NCBI GenBank assembly: GCA_022844225.1 | Contig: JALHMC010000007.1 | Coordinates: 62,001 to 126,000 of the forward strand | DNA from: Hyphomicrobiaceae bacterium | GTDB taxonomy: Bacteria > Pseudomonadota > Alphaproteobacteria > Rhizobiales > Hyphomicrobiaceae | Direction: 5' to 3' | DNA: 64,000 bases | Shown: one piece after another, positions 44,873 through 54,917 of the stretch | How the letters are laid out: the number at the start of each line of letters is the position of its first letter | Position numbering within the stretch: position 1 is the first letter of the stretch | Program-made: the position numbers and the translations under genes | The notes under the pieces: model-generated | What the model was told of the DNA's origin: nothing | Databases searched by the model: none | Seen by the model: only the letters and a program-made list of their open reading frames with translations

Positions 44873-45922
44873 TCAGGATCTTGCCTCGATGATCATGTTA
44901 AAAGGTGTTTCGGCCGCGCGACGGATGCGACTGAAGCCGGCTTCCTGCAGCACGTTTCGCAGGCGCGCCTCGCCTGCCTGCGCGCCAAGCGCCATTCCGA
45001 CCTCCTGATTGAGCGATGCCGGCACGCAAATGCTTGTCGAGAATGCGTAATAGATTCGCCCGACAGGATTGAGGTTCTCGGCGAGCGAGTTTCCCGCCAT
45101 CGGTTCGATCAGCATGAGGGTCCCATCAGGCTTCAGTCGCCTACGGATGTTGGCCGCGGCACCGACGGGGTCGCCCATGTCGTGGAGTGCATCGAAGACG
45201 GTGACGAGGTCGAAGCCGTCGTCGGAAAAGTCCTGCGCCTTTGCGACCATGAACGCGATGTTACCGAGGCTGCGAGACTTCGTCCTCGCCTGATCGATAG
45301 AGGGACCATGGAAATCGACGCCGATGAAGCTCGACCGTGGGAAGGCTTCGGCCATGATCACGGTCGATGCGCCATGCCCGCAACCGACATCGGCAACGAC
45401 GGCGCCCCTGTCGAGCTTATCCACGACGCCATCCAGAGCGGGTAGCCATTCACCGATGAGATGAGCCTTGTAGCCCGGCCTGAAGAATCGCTCGGTGCCG
45501 CAGAACAGACAATTGCAGTGATCGCCCCAACCAACGCCGGTGCCGCTCTTGAACGCCTCGGAAAGGCGCGGCTCCCCGGCGAAGATAGCCGCCAGTGAAT
45601 GAAACCCTCCAGCCATGTTGACCGAGCTATCTTCATCGGCGAGGACGGCCGCCTGCTCCGGCGACATGGAATAGCGATCGGTCGCGGCATCGTAGTGGAC
45701 GAAGCCGGACGCAGCCTGGGCCGCCAGCCATTCCTGAACATAGCGCTGTTGGGTACCGGTCACCTCCGCGAGACCCCCGACGGAAATCGGACCAAACTCG
45801 GCGAGCCGCTTATAGAGGCCGAGCTTGTCACCAATCAGAACGAGCGCGGCGTTCGCCGCTGCGCCAAGTTCGTTGACCATGGTCCCGAGCAAAGGTTCCA
45901 GCTTTTTCATGTCGAGTTGCAT
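44873..45922 (-). CDS. SAM-dependent methyltransferase with N-terminal winged helix
   Basis: A 349-residue class I methyltransferase. Residues ~20-90 form an N-terminal helix-turn-helix-like domain (ISVGGLAEVTGTQQRYVQEWLAA), as in many O- or C-methyltransferases. The SAM fold follows, with motif I VVADVGCGHGASTVIMAE and the post-I FIGVDFHGPSI, then FDLVTVFDALHDMGDP. Relatives are annotated only at family level; substrate unknown. Divergent from the regulator gene. Confidence 0.85.
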   Translation of the reverse strand: MQLDMKKLEPLLGTMVNELGAAANAALVLIGDKLGLYKRLAEFGPISVGGLAEVTGTQQRYVQEWLAAQAASGFVHYDAATDRYSMSPEQAAVLADEDSSVNMAGGFHSLAAIFAGEPRLSEAFKSGTGVGWGDHCNCLFCGTERFFRPGYKAHLIGEWLPALDGVVDKLDRGAVVADVGCGHGASTVIMAEAFPRSSFIGVDFHGPSIDQARTKSRSLGNIAFMVAKAQDFSDDGFDLVTVFDALHDMGDPVGAAANIRRRLKPDGTLMLIEPMAGNSLAENLNPVGRIYYAFSTSICVPASLNQEVGMALGAQAGEARLRNVLQEAGFSRIRRAAETPFNMIIEARS

Positions 45923-46160
45923 TTTTCTCTCCAGATCTAAATTCGACCTTCAAATTCCGAATGGTGGCCGCGCAAACCCACCCGCCCTCGGCGGATTATT
46001 CGATACCGGATCAACGTCTTGACCAGAGCAGGACTTGCCTAGGAGTTTAGAGGCCGTTATCTGTGACCCAGGTTTCGACCTCTTTCGCGCATGTCAGCAG
46101 TGACTGTGCCGGCGTTTTGCCGGGCTGTTTGCCGTGCAGCGCGGATCTCGACATTAGGCT

Positions 46161-46174
46161 TCTGCGATCGCAGA
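46161..46174. promoter_or_regulatory. Perfect 14-bp palindrome upstream of the regulator
   Basis: TCTGCGATCGCAGA is its own reverse complement. It is 109 bases before the regulator start, in the shared divergent space; possible operator, with chance not excluded. Confidence 0.35.
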
Positions 46175-46203
46175 GCTTGAGGGCCGCCTGGAGAAGACTT
46201 GGA

Positions 46204-46220
46204 GAGTTCCTGGAGAACTC
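46204..46220. promoter_or_regulatory. Inverted repeat GAGTTC-n5-GAACTC
   Basis: Perfect 6-base arms with a 5-base spacer, 62 bases before the regulator ATG. Spacing and place suit a dimeric binding site. Confidence 0.35.
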
Positions 46221-46282
46221 GCGCCGGCCGGCGCGCCAAGCCAAGGGTGAAGGCGGCTCCGAAGTATACTGGAGAAGCGCCC

Positions 46283-47941
46283 ATGATTTATTTTGTCGCT
46301 TCAAGCGCCATCGACACGGAGACGTTCGAGGTTCGGCGCGACGGAGTACGAATTCCAGTCGAGCCGCAGGTCTTCGACCTTCTTCTGCTGCTCATCGAGA
46401 ATCGCGACCGCATGATCACGCGCGACGAGATCGTCGAGCGTGTCTGGAAGGGACGGATCGTCTCCGAAGCCGCCATCTCGAGCCGCATCAAAGCCGCGCG
46501 GCGCGCCATCGGCGACGATGGGAAAGCTCAGGCGATGATCCGCACCATCCATCGGCGTGGACTTCGTTTCGTCGGCGATGTGACAACCGCCAACGGCACG
46601 ATCGAGGCGGAGTCGACGACCGAGCGGCAAGCGCTCGAGCGGCCCCCGACAGTCGTGCCGCACGTGCCGCAAGCGCTCATTGCAAGTCCAACCGAAGCCA
46701 CCGAACCAGGTGAGGTCGGCGACATTACGGGGATCGATCTCAGCCTTCCCAAGCGGCCGTCGCTCGTGGTGCTGCCCTTCCACATGCTCGTCGGGAGCGA
46801 GGACCAGCGACTGACGGCCGACGGGCTCGCGCTTGATATCATGACGGGATTGGCGCGTACGCGGTGGCTGTTCGTGATCTCGCGAGGAACGGCTTTCAAG
46901 TTTCGCGGCCCGTCGCAAGATCCGAAGGTGATCGCCACCCAACTCGGTGTGCGCTACGTGCTTCAAGGCAATATACAGTTTCACGGCAACCGGTTGCGCA
47001 TTCACGCTGCTTTAACGGACGCGGTGGTCGGACGCGAGGTGTGGGCCGATCACTTCGACCGGGCGGTTGACGACATCTTCCTCGTGCAGGACGAGATTGC
47101 GAGCATCATCGTTGGTACTGTCGAGTCGGAGATCGAGCAATCGGAGCGACAGCGGGCGTTGCTGACCCCGCCGGCCAGCCTCGACGCCTGGAGCGCCTAT
47201 CATCGCGGCGCGTGGCACATGTTTCAGTTCACTCGTGAGGGCTACGAGGAAGCCGAGACGCTGTTCAAGCGGGCGGCGCAGCTTGATCCGGGCGCCTCGC
47301 GGGTTTTTGCGGGTCTTTCGTTCGTGCACTGGCAAAGAGCATTTCTCGAGATCGGCAAGGATCGACAAGCCGAGATCGACCAAGCGACCGAGTTCGCCCG
47401 GCACGCGCTCCTTCTCGATCCGCGCGATCCTCAGGGGCACTGGGCACTCGGCCGGGCATTTCTGCTGCGTCAGGAGTTCGATCTCGCAATCGAAGAGATC
47501 GAACAATCGGTGTCACTCAATCCGAACTTCGCCATAGGCCACTACTCGGTGGCATTCGCGCGGGCGCTCGCCACCCAGAACGGCCGCAGCGAAGAGTCAG
47601 TCAAGATCGCGCGGCGCCTCAGCCCTTATGATCTGATGAGCTTCGCTATGCTGGCAACGCAAGCCATGAATGCTTCGCTGCTCGGACGGTTCGAGGACGG
47701 TGCCGAACTGGCGGATCGCGCGGCGCGACAAGGCAACGCTCACTATCACATCCTCGCGATCGCGGCCTTTTGCAATGCACTGGCAGGGCGGACCGAGATC
47801 GCGAAGCGTTATCTCACGCGGCTTGCAGCGGTGCACCCGGGCTATCGGCTAGCGGACTATCTCAAAGCCTTTCCCTATCGGGACACGTTCGTGCGGGAAC
47901 TCGTCCGCGGCACCTTCCTGCGCCTAGGCCTCGCCGAGTAA
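46283..47941 (+). CDS. Winged-helix/TolB-like/TPR regulator (CadC/adenylate-cyclase-associated type)
   Basis: A 552-residue protein. Residues ~1-100 form an OmpR/PhoB-type winged helix (VEPQVFDLLLLLIENRDRMITRDEI, SSRIKAARRAIGDDGKAQAMIRTIHRRGLRFVG). Then a TolB-like domain (~155-290: SLVVLPF, LTADGLALDIMTGLARTRW, GVRYVLQGNIQ). The rest is TPR-like helices (AETLFKRAAQLDPG, FARHALLLDPRDPQGHWALG). There is no transmembrane segment between wHTH and TolB parts, unlike CadC. Start with GGAGAAG ribosome site. Signal sensed is unknown. Confidence 0.85.
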   Translation: MIYFVASSAIDTETFEVRRDGVRIPVEPQVFDLLLLLIENRDRMITRDEIVERVWKGRIVSEAAISSRIKAARRAIGDDGKAQAMIRTIHRRGLRFVGDVTTANGTIEAESTTERQALERPPTVVPHVPQALIASPTEATEPGEVGDITGIDLSLPKRPSLVVLPFHMLVGSEDQRLTADGLALDIMTGLARTRWLFVISRGTAFKFRGPSQDPKVIATQLGVRYVLQGNIQFHGNRLRIHAALTDAVVGREVWADHFDRAVDDIFLVQDEIASIIVGTVESEIEQSERQRALLTPPASLDAWSAYHRGAWHMFQFTREGYEEAETLFKRAAQLDPGASRVFAGLSFVHWQRAFLEIGKDRQAEIDQATEFARHALLLDPRDPQGHWALGRAFLLRQEFDLAIEEIEQSVSLNPNFAIGHYSVAFARALATQNGRSEESVKIARRLSPYDLMSFAMLATQAMNASLLGRFEDGAELADRAARQGNAHYHILAIAAFCNALAGRTEIAKRYLTRLAAVHPGYRLADYLKAFPYRDTFVRELVRGTFLRLGLAE

Positions 47942-47944
47942 ATG

Positions 47945-49216
47945 CTAGACCAGCCGCTCGGCAGCTGCCGTCAGGTCGCGACGGAAATCGGGGTGCGCTA
48001 TAGCAATCAATGCGCGGGCGCGCTCAGCGACGGAGCGTCCCTTCAACTCGGCGATGCCATGCTCCGTGACCACGATGTCGGCGTCCCCACGCGCAGTCGT
48101 GACAACGCCGTCACCCAGCCGCGGTACGATGCGGGACACCTGTCCGCCCTTGGCCGTGGACGGAAGCGCGACCATGCCGATGCCGCCCACTGAAAGCTGA
48201 CAGCCGCGCATGAAATCGGCATGTCCGCCAATCATGCCGATCGATCGCCCCCCCGCGGTCTCGGCATTCATCTGCCCTGTCAGATCAACCTCCAGCGCCG
48301 TGTTGATACCGATGAAGCTCGGGATGGCGGCCATCACGGCGACGTTATGGGTATAGACGGGAGAACGTACACGCAGACGCTCGTTGCGATGCGCCCAGCG
48401 GTAGGCGCGCATCGTGCCGAGGATGCCGGCGGACACCGTCAACCCGGTATCAACGGGCTTCCTGGCGTTGGTGACCGCGCCCGCCTCGATCAGCGCAACG
48501 ACCCCATCACCGATGGTGCCGGAGTGGATGCCAAGATCGCGCTTTCCCGAGAGCGCGGCGAGTGCGGCGTCCGGAATGACCCCCAGTCCGACCTCCAGCG
48601 TGGCGCCATCTGGAACGAGCCGCGCAATGAGGCGCCCGATCTCACGCTCAATGTCGCCGGGCGGAGGCACGCGCATCTCGACAGGGGGATGCGAGACAGG
48701 GATCGATCGGGTAATGCGTGCCGGCTCGACGTGGGTGTCGCCGAAGGTGACCGGTAGCTGATCGTTGATTTCGGCGACGACGACCCGGGCACAGGCCACG
48801 GCGTCGGCGATGTAGTCGGCGATCGGGCCGAGATTGAATGCACTCCCGTCGGCCGACAGCGAAGTCAGCGCTACATCGATACGGAGAGCGCCCGATCGGA
48901 TAGCTCCAGGCACCGCCGAGTAGTTCATCGGCAGGACATCGAGATTGCCGAGATCCTGGAAACGGCGATTGGTGCCGGCGCCACCGAACGCACGAACGGC
49001 GACCTTGCCAGAGAAACGACGGGCATCGAGCGTTTCGGTGAGGGTTAGGCCGAGCACGGCTCTTGTGCCATCCGGCAGGGCGTCGATCTCGCCATTCAGC
49101 GATTGCAACAATGCGACTGGCTCGGCCTGGCCCATGCCCCACATCAGAGTATCGCCGGGGGCGACGAGGTCGGCAATCAACAAGCCCTTCGCCGATTGAT
49201 CGGATGGTGCGTTCAC
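47945..49216 (-). CDS. Acetyl-CoA hydrolase/CoA-transferase family I protein
   Basis: A 423-residue enzyme of the AcH/Cat1 type. Segments are GQAEPVALLQSL near the start, GVIPDAALAALSGKRDLGIHSG, the catalytic Glu in NTALEVDLTGQMNAE, GGHADFMRGCQLSVGG and VVTEHGIAELKGRS. The GTG start is chosen because it overlaps the MFS stop (GTGA) and follows a GAGGG site; the frame upstream is the MFS gene. With the MFS carrier it probably takes up and activates a carboxylic acid. Confidence 0.88.
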   Translation of the reverse strand: MNAPSDQSAKGLLIADLVAPGDTLMWGMGQAEPVALLQSLNGEIDALPDGTRAVLGLTLTETLDARRFSGKVAVRAFGGAGTNRRFQDLGNLDVLPMNYSAVPGAIRSGALRIDVALTSLSADGSAFNLGPIADYIADAVACARVVVAEINDQLPVTFGDTHVEPARITRSIPVSHPPVEMRVPPPGDIEREIGRLIARLVPDGATLEVGLGVIPDAALAALSGKRDLGIHSGTIGDGVVALIEAGAVTNARKPVDTGLTVSAGILGTMRAYRWAHRNERLRVRSPVYTHNVAVMAAIPSFIGINTALEVDLTGQMNAETAGGRSIGMIGGHADFMRGCQLSVGGIGMVALPSTAKGGQVSRIVPRLGDGVVTTARGDADIVVTEHGIAELKGRSVAERARALIAIAHPDFRRDLTAAAERLV

Positions 49217-50478
49217 AGGTCGATCCCTCGATCTTTCATCGATGCCCTGCAATACGTGACCAGAAAATAAACCGAGACGAGCCCGATCCACGCACTGATG
49301 GCGGCGATCCATAGTGTGCCTTGAGGCGACACGCGCGACAATACGGCGGCGAAAAGGACCGGTGCGACGGCGTTGACGATATTCTGCGGCACGGTCAAGA
49401 GGCCCATGTAGGTACCGAACTCCTTGACGCCGAAAAGCGCCAGAGGAAGCGTATTACGAGCGATGGCAAAGAGGCCGTGACCAAGGCCCATGCAGATACA
49501 GAAGGCAACGGCCGTGGGGAGTGACACACCGAGCGGCAGAAGTGCCACGAACGAGAGGCTCACGCCCAGCGAGGCTCCGAGCGTCGTCGTCAGGATTGAG
49601 TGGCGTCCGCCGCTCAACAACTCAACGAGGCGCGCGAGTGCCTGACATGGTCCGACGATCGCCCATACGGCGATTGATTGCGACATGGTCAGACCCGACG
49701 CCGTGAAAATGTCGATGACCTGCAGGTAAAGCCCCCACGTTATCAGGCCTTCGGTGCACATCCAGACGGCTAGCAGAACGAAGGCTTTCCGGCGCTGATC
49801 CGGCAGCAACACGCCTTCCGGCGGGAATGCCTTTGGCGAGCGCTTGCCGGCGGGTGTCGGGGGCGGGGCGGGCTCGTGGCCCGTTCCGCGCTTCAAGACC
49901 AGCCAGTGGAGGGGGGCGCAAACCAACAAATGCAGCAGTGCGAATACGATGTAGGCTTGGCGCCAACCGATGGTACCCAAGAGCCAGGCGTTGAAGGGCA
50001 GGAAAACGGTTGAAGTCAGTCCCGAGATCAGCATTAGGCTGGTGATCGCGGACCGCGCATTGGGGCCGACCACCTGAACGAGGCCCGGCATCGCTGCGTT
50101 GCCCAGCATCATAGGCGTCGCGACGCCGATCACGACCCAAGCCAGCATGTAGCTCGGCAGATTCCATGCGTAGCCCTGGAGGAGCATAGCCAGGGCTGCG
50201 ATGAAAGATCCGACCGCCATGATCGGGCGCGCACCCAAACGGTCCACGAGCTTGCCCATGCGAGGGGCGACAAGCGCCGATACGAGAAGCATGACGGTAA
50301 TGCCGCCAAAGACCCATTCTCGCGCGAGACCCAGATCGCGGGCGATAGGTGTGCCGAAGATCGGCAGAGCCGAGAACGAGGTGCCCCAGCCAATAACCTG
50401 CGTCACGCCAAGGCCAACGATCGCCTTGGAGGACGGCCTCCGGGATGCCGCCGCCAACGCCGTCCACTGCAGCTGCAC
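49213..50478 (-). CDS. Major facilitator superfamily transporter
   Basis: A 421-residue membrane protein with twelve predicted helices in two halves split by a charged cytoplasmic loop (about 205-240, RGTGHEPAPPPTPAGKRSPK). The loop between helices 2 and 3 reads APRMGKLVDRLGARPIMAVG, the MFS motif A. No subfamily is certain; organic-acid carriers fit the context. GTG start; the stop overlaps the following CoA-transferase gene. Confidence 0.88.
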   Translation of the reverse strand: MQLQWTALAAASRRPSSKAIVGLGVTQVIGWGTSFSALPIFGTPIARDLGLAREWVFGGITVMLLVSALVAPRMGKLVDRLGARPIMAVGSFIAALAMLLQGYAWNLPSYMLAWVVIGVATPMMLGNAAMPGLVQVVGPNARSAITSLMLISGLTSTVFLPFNAWLLGTIGWRQAYIVFALLHLLVCAPLHWLVLKRGTGHEPAPPPTPAGKRSPKAFPPEGVLLPDQRRKAFVLLAVWMCTEGLITWGLYLQVIDIFTASGLTMSQSIAVWAIVGPCQALARLVELLSGGRHSILTTTLGASLGVSLSFVALLPLGVSLPTAVAFCICMGLGHGLFAIARNTLPLALFGVKEFGTYMGLLTVPQNIVNAVAPVLFAAVLSRVSPQGTLWIAAISAWIGLVSVYFLVTYCRASMKDRGIDL

Positions 50479-50696
50479 GCGGTTCGGTCCTATGCCCTGT
50501 TGTTGCGTCCTCGAGACGCTGATTCCCTTCTATGCTCGCATGTCGTCTGCACCGGCGCCATACGAACGAAGTGCCATTCGAGTTACACGAGGGCGTAACC
50601 GCCGTCAGTCGAGGCCTCGAAGCATAACCCTTAGACGATGTTGACCCGTTGGCGATAAGCGGCAAAGTGTGTCTTACGCGTCGAGAGGATAAACAC

Positions 50697-51860
50697 ATGG
50701 GACTTTCCGGGCCCAAACCTTACAGCCTTAACGTCGCCGACGGGACGCTTGCCGACTTGCGCGACCGCCTAGACCGTATTCGCTGGCCCGAAACGCCGCC
50801 TGTGGAGCCTTGGTCGACCGGCACCAGCGTGGCCTACATGCAGGAGCTGGCAGGATATTGGCGCACCAGGTTCGACTGGCGTGCTCAAGAGGCTCGGCTC
50901 AACGCGTTCCAACAGTTCACGGTGCCTCTCGCTGGGATCGACCTGCATTTCATCCATGAGCCAGGCAAAGGCCCCGATCCGATGCCGCTCCTCCTCTCTC
51001 ATGGATGGCCCGGCTCGGTGATCGAGTTCATGGACATTCTGCCGATGCTGACGGACCCCGCGCGGTTTGGTGGCGACCCGGCCGATGCCTTCACGGTCGT
51101 GGCACCGTCGCTGCCGGGATACACGTTGTCATTCACCCCTGGCCAGCCGCGTTTCGGCATCGTGGGGATTGCCGAGACGTTTGCGGCGTTGATGAGCGAC
51201 GTGCTCGGCTACCGCCGGTTCGGAGCCCAGGGCGGCGACTGGGGTGCGTTCATAACATCCCGCATGGGCTACCAATTCGCTGATCGGCTGATCGGCATTC
51301 ACGTCAATCTGCTGGCGGTTCGACGGGACGCGTCCCTGGCCAAACCGACGCCCGAGGAGCAGCGGTTCCTGGATCACCTTGCACACTGGTTGAAAGAAGA
51401 AACCGGCTACCAATGGATCCAGGGCACGCGCCCCACGACGCTCTCGTTCGGATTGACAGACTCGCCGCTCGGGCTCGCCGCCTGGATTGCGGAGAAGTTT
51501 TACCGGTGGACCGACAACGATGGGACGATCGAGTCCGCGGTCGATCGCGACACGATGCTCGCGAACATCATGCTGTATTGGGCGACCGGCGCGATCGGGT
51601 CGTCGTTTTGGCCTTACTATGCGCGCATGCACGAGCCCTGGCCGATCCCCGAGGGAGGGGCGATCACGGTGCCGACCGGCTATACGGAGTTTCCGAAAGA
51701 GATCCTGTCGCCGCCGCGCTCGTTGGCCGAGCGCACTTACGTCAACATCCAGCGCTGGACAACAATGTCCAAAGGCGGCCACTTCGCGGCGATGGAGCAG
51801 CCGGAAGCGCTGGCGAACGAAATTCGCGACTTCTTCCGACCGTTGCGAAGAGCGGCTTAG
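50697..51860 (+). CDS. Epoxide hydrolase (alpha/beta-hydrolase, EHN type)
   Basis: A 387-residue microsomal-type epoxide hydrolase with the EHN N-terminal domain (~1-105, LNVADGTLADLRDRLDRIRWPE). The catalytic elements are HGWPGSVIEF (oxyanion), GAQGGDWGAF (nucleophile Asp) and SKGGHFAAMEQPEAL (catalytic His). ATG preceded by GAGAGGATA. It converges with pmtA. Confidence 0.92.
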   Translation: MGLSGPKPYSLNVADGTLADLRDRLDRIRWPETPPVEPWSTGTSVAYMQELAGYWRTRFDWRAQEARLNAFQQFTVPLAGIDLHFIHEPGKGPDPMPLLLSHGWPGSVIEFMDILPMLTDPARFGGDPADAFTVVAPSLPGYTLSFTPGQPRFGIVGIAETFAALMSDVLGYRRFGAQGGDWGAFITSRMGYQFADRLIGIHVNLLAVRRDASLAKPTPEEQRFLDHLAHWLKEETGYQWIQGTRPTTLSFGLTDSPLGLAAWIAEKFYRWTDNDGTIESAVDRDTMLANIMLYWATGAIGSSFWPYYARMHEPWPIPEGGAITVPTGYTEFPKEILSPPRSLAERTYVNIQRWTTMSKGGHFAAMEQPEALANEIRDFFRPLRRAA

Positions 51861-51919
51861 CGGAGATCTCCCCGGGCGCATTCAGATAACGGCCCGGAGA
51901 CCTTGCCCGACGACATCGC

Positions 51920-52648
51920 CTAGGCGGCGACCGCAGTTTCGACCGCTTTGCGGAAGCGGAGCAACGTAAATAGACCGAACGGCTTCAGCGTATGGCGACC
52001 GGTCAGCTTCAGGTCGTCGCACACCATCACCCGATCGACATCGAATACGGGATGCCACCCGAGGCGGCTGGCGAAGGGCGCCAGACGTCGCTCCACCCAG
52101 CCCCTGACACCCGTCTCCTCGCTGAAGTGATTGAGCAGCATCACCTCGCCGCCCGGTTTACACACCCGATTGATCTCCCGCATGACAGAAACAGGATCCG
52201 GGACAACGGTCATCACGTACATGGCGACGACGGTGTCGAACGAGGCATCCGGGAAATCCAAAGCCGCGGCATCCATCTCATGGAGACCGGTGACTTGCTC
52301 CAACGATTCGGTCGCAACCTTGTTGCGGGCTCGCTCGAGCATGTCGGGCGAGATATCGATTCCGACGATCTCCAGATTCGGCGAGTACATCGACAGGGAG
52401 AGGCCCGTGCCGACGCCGAGCTCGAGCACACGACCCGTCCCACTGCGATTGATCATCTCAACGGCCTGGCGCCGACCCTCTGTCGTCAGCCTGCCGAACG
52501 TATTGTCATAAACTGGAGCCCAACGGCGGTACGCGTCGAGGACGTTCTCCTCATCGAGCCGACTTCCGTGGCCAGAGTGGGGCGCGAACAGGCCCCGACC
52601 AAACGGGCGCGACAGCTTCCGGCTGCCATGACGCGTCGACAAGTCCAT
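51920..52648 (-). CDS. pmtA: Phosphatidylethanolamine N-methyltransferase PmtA
   Basis: Soluble, membrane-associated methyltransferase that makes phosphatidylcholine from phosphatidylethanolamine. The 242-residue protein has the Rhodobacter/Sinorhizobium PmtA pattern: AYRRWAPVYDNTFG, motif I VLELGVGTGLSLSMY, GIDISPDMLERAR, VVAMYVMTVVPDPVSVMREINRV and a closing LKPFGLFTLLRFRK. Divergently placed from mnmA's end (64 bases). Confidence 0.93.
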   Translation of the reverse strand: MDLSTRHGSRKLSRPFGRGLFAPHSGHGSRLDEENVLDAYRRWAPVYDNTFGRLTTEGRRQAVEMINRSGTGRVLELGVGTGLSLSMYSPNLEIVGIDISPDMLERARNKVATESLEQVTGLHEMDAAALDFPDASFDTVVAMYVMTVVPDPVSVMREINRVCKPGGEVMLLNHFSEETGVRGWVERRLAPFASRLGWHPVFDVDRVMVCDDLKLTGRHTLKPFGLFTLLRFRKAVETAVAA

Positions 52649-52711
52649 AGATCCTCCGTAGTCCCAATCTTCAGGCGACAGCCGACGCGGTTGCGTCGAC
52701 CGAGCACTCCC

Positions 52712-53959
52712 TCAACCTAGGGTGCGCAAGCCTTGTTCCGCCTCACAAACCGCCTGCGCATTACGCGCCTGCGAACGCTGCCGTGCTGCCTCGCCAAGGC
52801 TTACTGCTTGGCCAATCCAGCCCCCCCCGAGCATCCGTGCTCCCTCCGACACGTCGGCGTAGAGCACACATGCCTGCCCGCGAGCCACTCCGTAATCGGC
52901 TGAGTCCAGCTCGACCGCAATACGACCGCCATCGCGCAACAGTCGCGCGGGTCGCGGCGGCGCAGAGGACCGTACACGGGCATGCAATCGCCCGCCATCG
53001 GCGATGAACTCGTCCACAGGCTTGTGGCCGAGCCAATTCACATCGTCAATCTCGATCCGGTGCGTCAACAGCATCTCGCGGGGCCCGACGACCACACGAC
53101 GCGACTGAGGTTCGAGTGCCACGACGTACAGCGGATCGCGGGCCGCAATGCCGAGGCCTCGCCGTTGGCCGACCGTAAAATTCAGGATGCCCTGATGATC
53201 GCCGAGATGGCGCCCTTCGACATCGACGATTTCTCCAGGCTCTGCGGCGCCGGGCCGCAAGCGCGCGATCACGTCGGAGTAGCGGCCTCCCGCGACGAAG
53301 CAGATGTCCTGACTGTCGGCCTTGTCTGCAACTGCAAGGCTCGCCTGCTCCGCAAGCCTGCGAACCGCAATCTTGGAAAGCCCGCCTAACGGAAAGCGAA
53401 CGAACTCTAATTCGTTTCGCGGGGTCGAAAAGAGGAAGTAGCTCTGATCGCGATCTGCGTCAGCGGCGCGATAGAGGGCCGGGCCGGTTGTCTCGCGCCG
53501 CCAGCCGACATAATGGCCCGTCACCAGAGCGCTTGCGCCCAGATCACGCGCCGCAGACGCCAGATCGCCGAACTTGATGCGCTCGTTGCAGGCCACGCAA
53601 GGAATAGGGGTTTCGCCACGAAGGTAGCTATCCGCGAAGGCATCGATGACGGTCTCGCGAAACCGGCTCTCGTAGTCGAGAACATAATGAGGGATAGAAA
53701 TCTGCTCGGCCACGCGACGGGCGTCACGGATGTCCTGGCCTGCACAGCAAGCTCCCTTGCGGCCGGCAGACGCCCCCTGATCATAAAGCTGCAGTGTGAT
53801 GCCGATGACATCGAACCCCAGCCGCTTCATCAGGGTGGCCACCACGGAGCTGTCCACGCCGCCTGACATCGCTGCGACTACACGAGCCCCTGGCGCAAGG
53901 CCATCCATAGAGGCCGCGACCAGCGCCAAGTCGTCCGACGTTATCTCAGCATTCACCAT
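52712..53959 (-). CDS. mnmA: tRNA 2-thiouridylase MnmA
   Basis: MnmA adds sulfur to U34 of Lys/Glu/Gln tRNAs. The 415-residue protein has the PP-loop [22 protein letters not shown], the catalytic Cys in [12 protein letters not shown] and the second Cys in [16 protein letters not shown] and [12 protein letters not shown]. Slightly longer than E. coli MnmA owing to a ~22-residue tail rich in Ala/Gln/Arg. Confidence 0.96.
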   Translation of the reverse strand: MVNAEITSDDLALVAASMDGLAPGARVVAAMSGGVDSSVVATLMKRLGFDVIGITLQLYDQGASAGRKGACCAGQDIRDARRVAEQISIPHYVLDYESRFRETVIDAFADSYLRGETPIPCVACNERIKFGDLASAARDLGASALVTGHYVGWRRETTGPALYRAADADRDQSYFLFSTPRNELEFVRFPLGGLSKIAVRRLAEQASLAVADKADSQDICFVAGGRYSDVIARLRPGAAEPGEIVDVEGRHLGDHQGILNFTVGQRRGLGIAARDPLYVVALEPQSRRVVVGPREMLLTHRIEIDDVNWLGHKPVDEFIADGGRLHARVRSSAPPRPARLLRDGGRIAVELDSADYGVARGQACVLYADVSEGARMLGGGWIGQAVSLGEAARQRSQARNAQAVCEAEQGLRTLG

Positions 53960-54277
53960 AAAAAACCAAACTCGCGCTGGAGCCCGGACTGCTCCGACAT
54001 GGCTACCGCAGTTCTAGAGCGACGCACACTCAATCGCAGTCAGCATCCCGCCCTGACCTCGGCGGCACACTAACGGCCGTCCCACGATTTTCGCAAGAGG
54101 CTGCCTCGCGGGGGGCCAGTTCGCAATAGGGATGTCTTCCCACTCGCGCGGACCGTGGCACGCCGCTTGATCAGATGGCTCTAGCGACGCGTTTCGCCCA
54201 AAATGGCGGCGAATGCAAGGCATGTTCTGTAGATGTCGTCCCGGAGCACATCGGGAAACACCGGCGAGAGCCCATTA
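53960..54277. other. Gap between mnmA and the DUF5330-like gene
   Basis: 318 bases with no plausible gene. It would hold the mnmA promoter. Local GC-rich patches (gcctcgcggggggcc, near 54103) may form structure, but no terminator with a T run is evident. Confidence 0.3.
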
Positions 54278-54658
54278 TCAGAGCTGGGCGCGTGCGCGCG
54301 ACCGCCAATCCGGAGCACGATCAGATGGCCTGAGTGTCTCGCTCGACGGCGCAGACCGCTCCAAGACCGGCGTCATTTCTCTTGGACCGACTTGCGGCGC
54401 CCGATCGGGGACCGGTGAGGCCGTCAGCCGCTCGTTCACCAGGTCGCCCAGCATGCGAGCGCCGACAGCCGCCTTCTCTTTGAAAAGGCCCCAGTATGCA
54501 TTTGCACTGTCGCACACGGCCACATTGCGATCGCAGAACGTCGCCGCCCGATGCACGGCATATGACGCGGTCTGATACATCTTCGCCTGCTGGCTCGGAT
54601 CGCTCGGTATCAGTGCGATGATGAGGGCAATCCAGAACGCGGATCGAATTATGAACAT
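54278..54658 (-). CDS. Small DUF5330-like protein
   Basis: A 126-residue protein starting with a hydrophobic helix (MFIIRSAFWIALIIALIP), then ATFCDRNVAVCDSANAYWGLFKEKAAVGARMLGDLV. This is the pattern of the alphaproteobacterial DUF5330 family (FC..nP..C motif), with a variable proline-rich C-terminus. Function unknown; membrane anchored or exported. Confidence 0.7.
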   Translation of the reverse strand: MFIIRSAFWIALIIALIPSDPSQQAKMYQTASYAVHRAATFCDRNVAVCDSANAYWGLFKEKAAVGARMLGDLVNERLTASPVPDRAPQVGPREMTPVLERSAPSSETLRPSDRAPDWRSRARAQL

Positions 54659-54745
54659 CGTCTCTACCTCGGTCGCTGCCCATCCTTACCTGCTCCATCG
54701 CCAAGGCTAACCGGGAGTTGCCGACATCCCGCAAACTTGGATCGG

Positions 54746-54764
54746 GCAATTTGTATAAAATTGC
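54746..54764. promoter_or_regulatory. AT-rich inverted repeat between divergent genes
   Basis: GCAATTT and its complement AAATTGC with a GTATA centre, in the divergent space between the DUF5330-like and peptidoglycan-binding genes. Could be an operator or part of overlapping promoters; only sequence symmetry supports it. Confidence 0.3.
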
Positions 54765-54917
54765 TAGCAATCACGATTGCGACTGTGTCGGTCTTGTTGG
54801 TTTCCAAATTTCGAGCCGGCTGCTGGCGTTTCGACTTGAGATTGAAAGGTTCCGTTAAGCATTCGGCCGCTATCAGTTCGGTCAACATAGGCGTCGGGCG
54901 TGCCCTGATCCCTGATC

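Larger units (their letters stand above)
45923..46282. other. Divergent region methyltransferase / winged-helix regulator
   Basis: 360 bases containing two palindromes listed separately and a TGGAGA motif repeated three times at 46190-46217. It probably carries both promoters and binding sites for the regulator. A minus-strand frame through it (85 residues) has no family features and is not called. Confidence 0.45.

Noticed and set aside
46047-46304. 85-residue minus-strand frame in the region before the regulator
   Set aside because: No family features or ribosome site; overlaps the regulator start and the palindromes.
54321-54770. 149-residue minus-strand frame over the DUF5330-like gene
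   Set aside because: It overlaps the recognised protein in another frame and has no plausible features.
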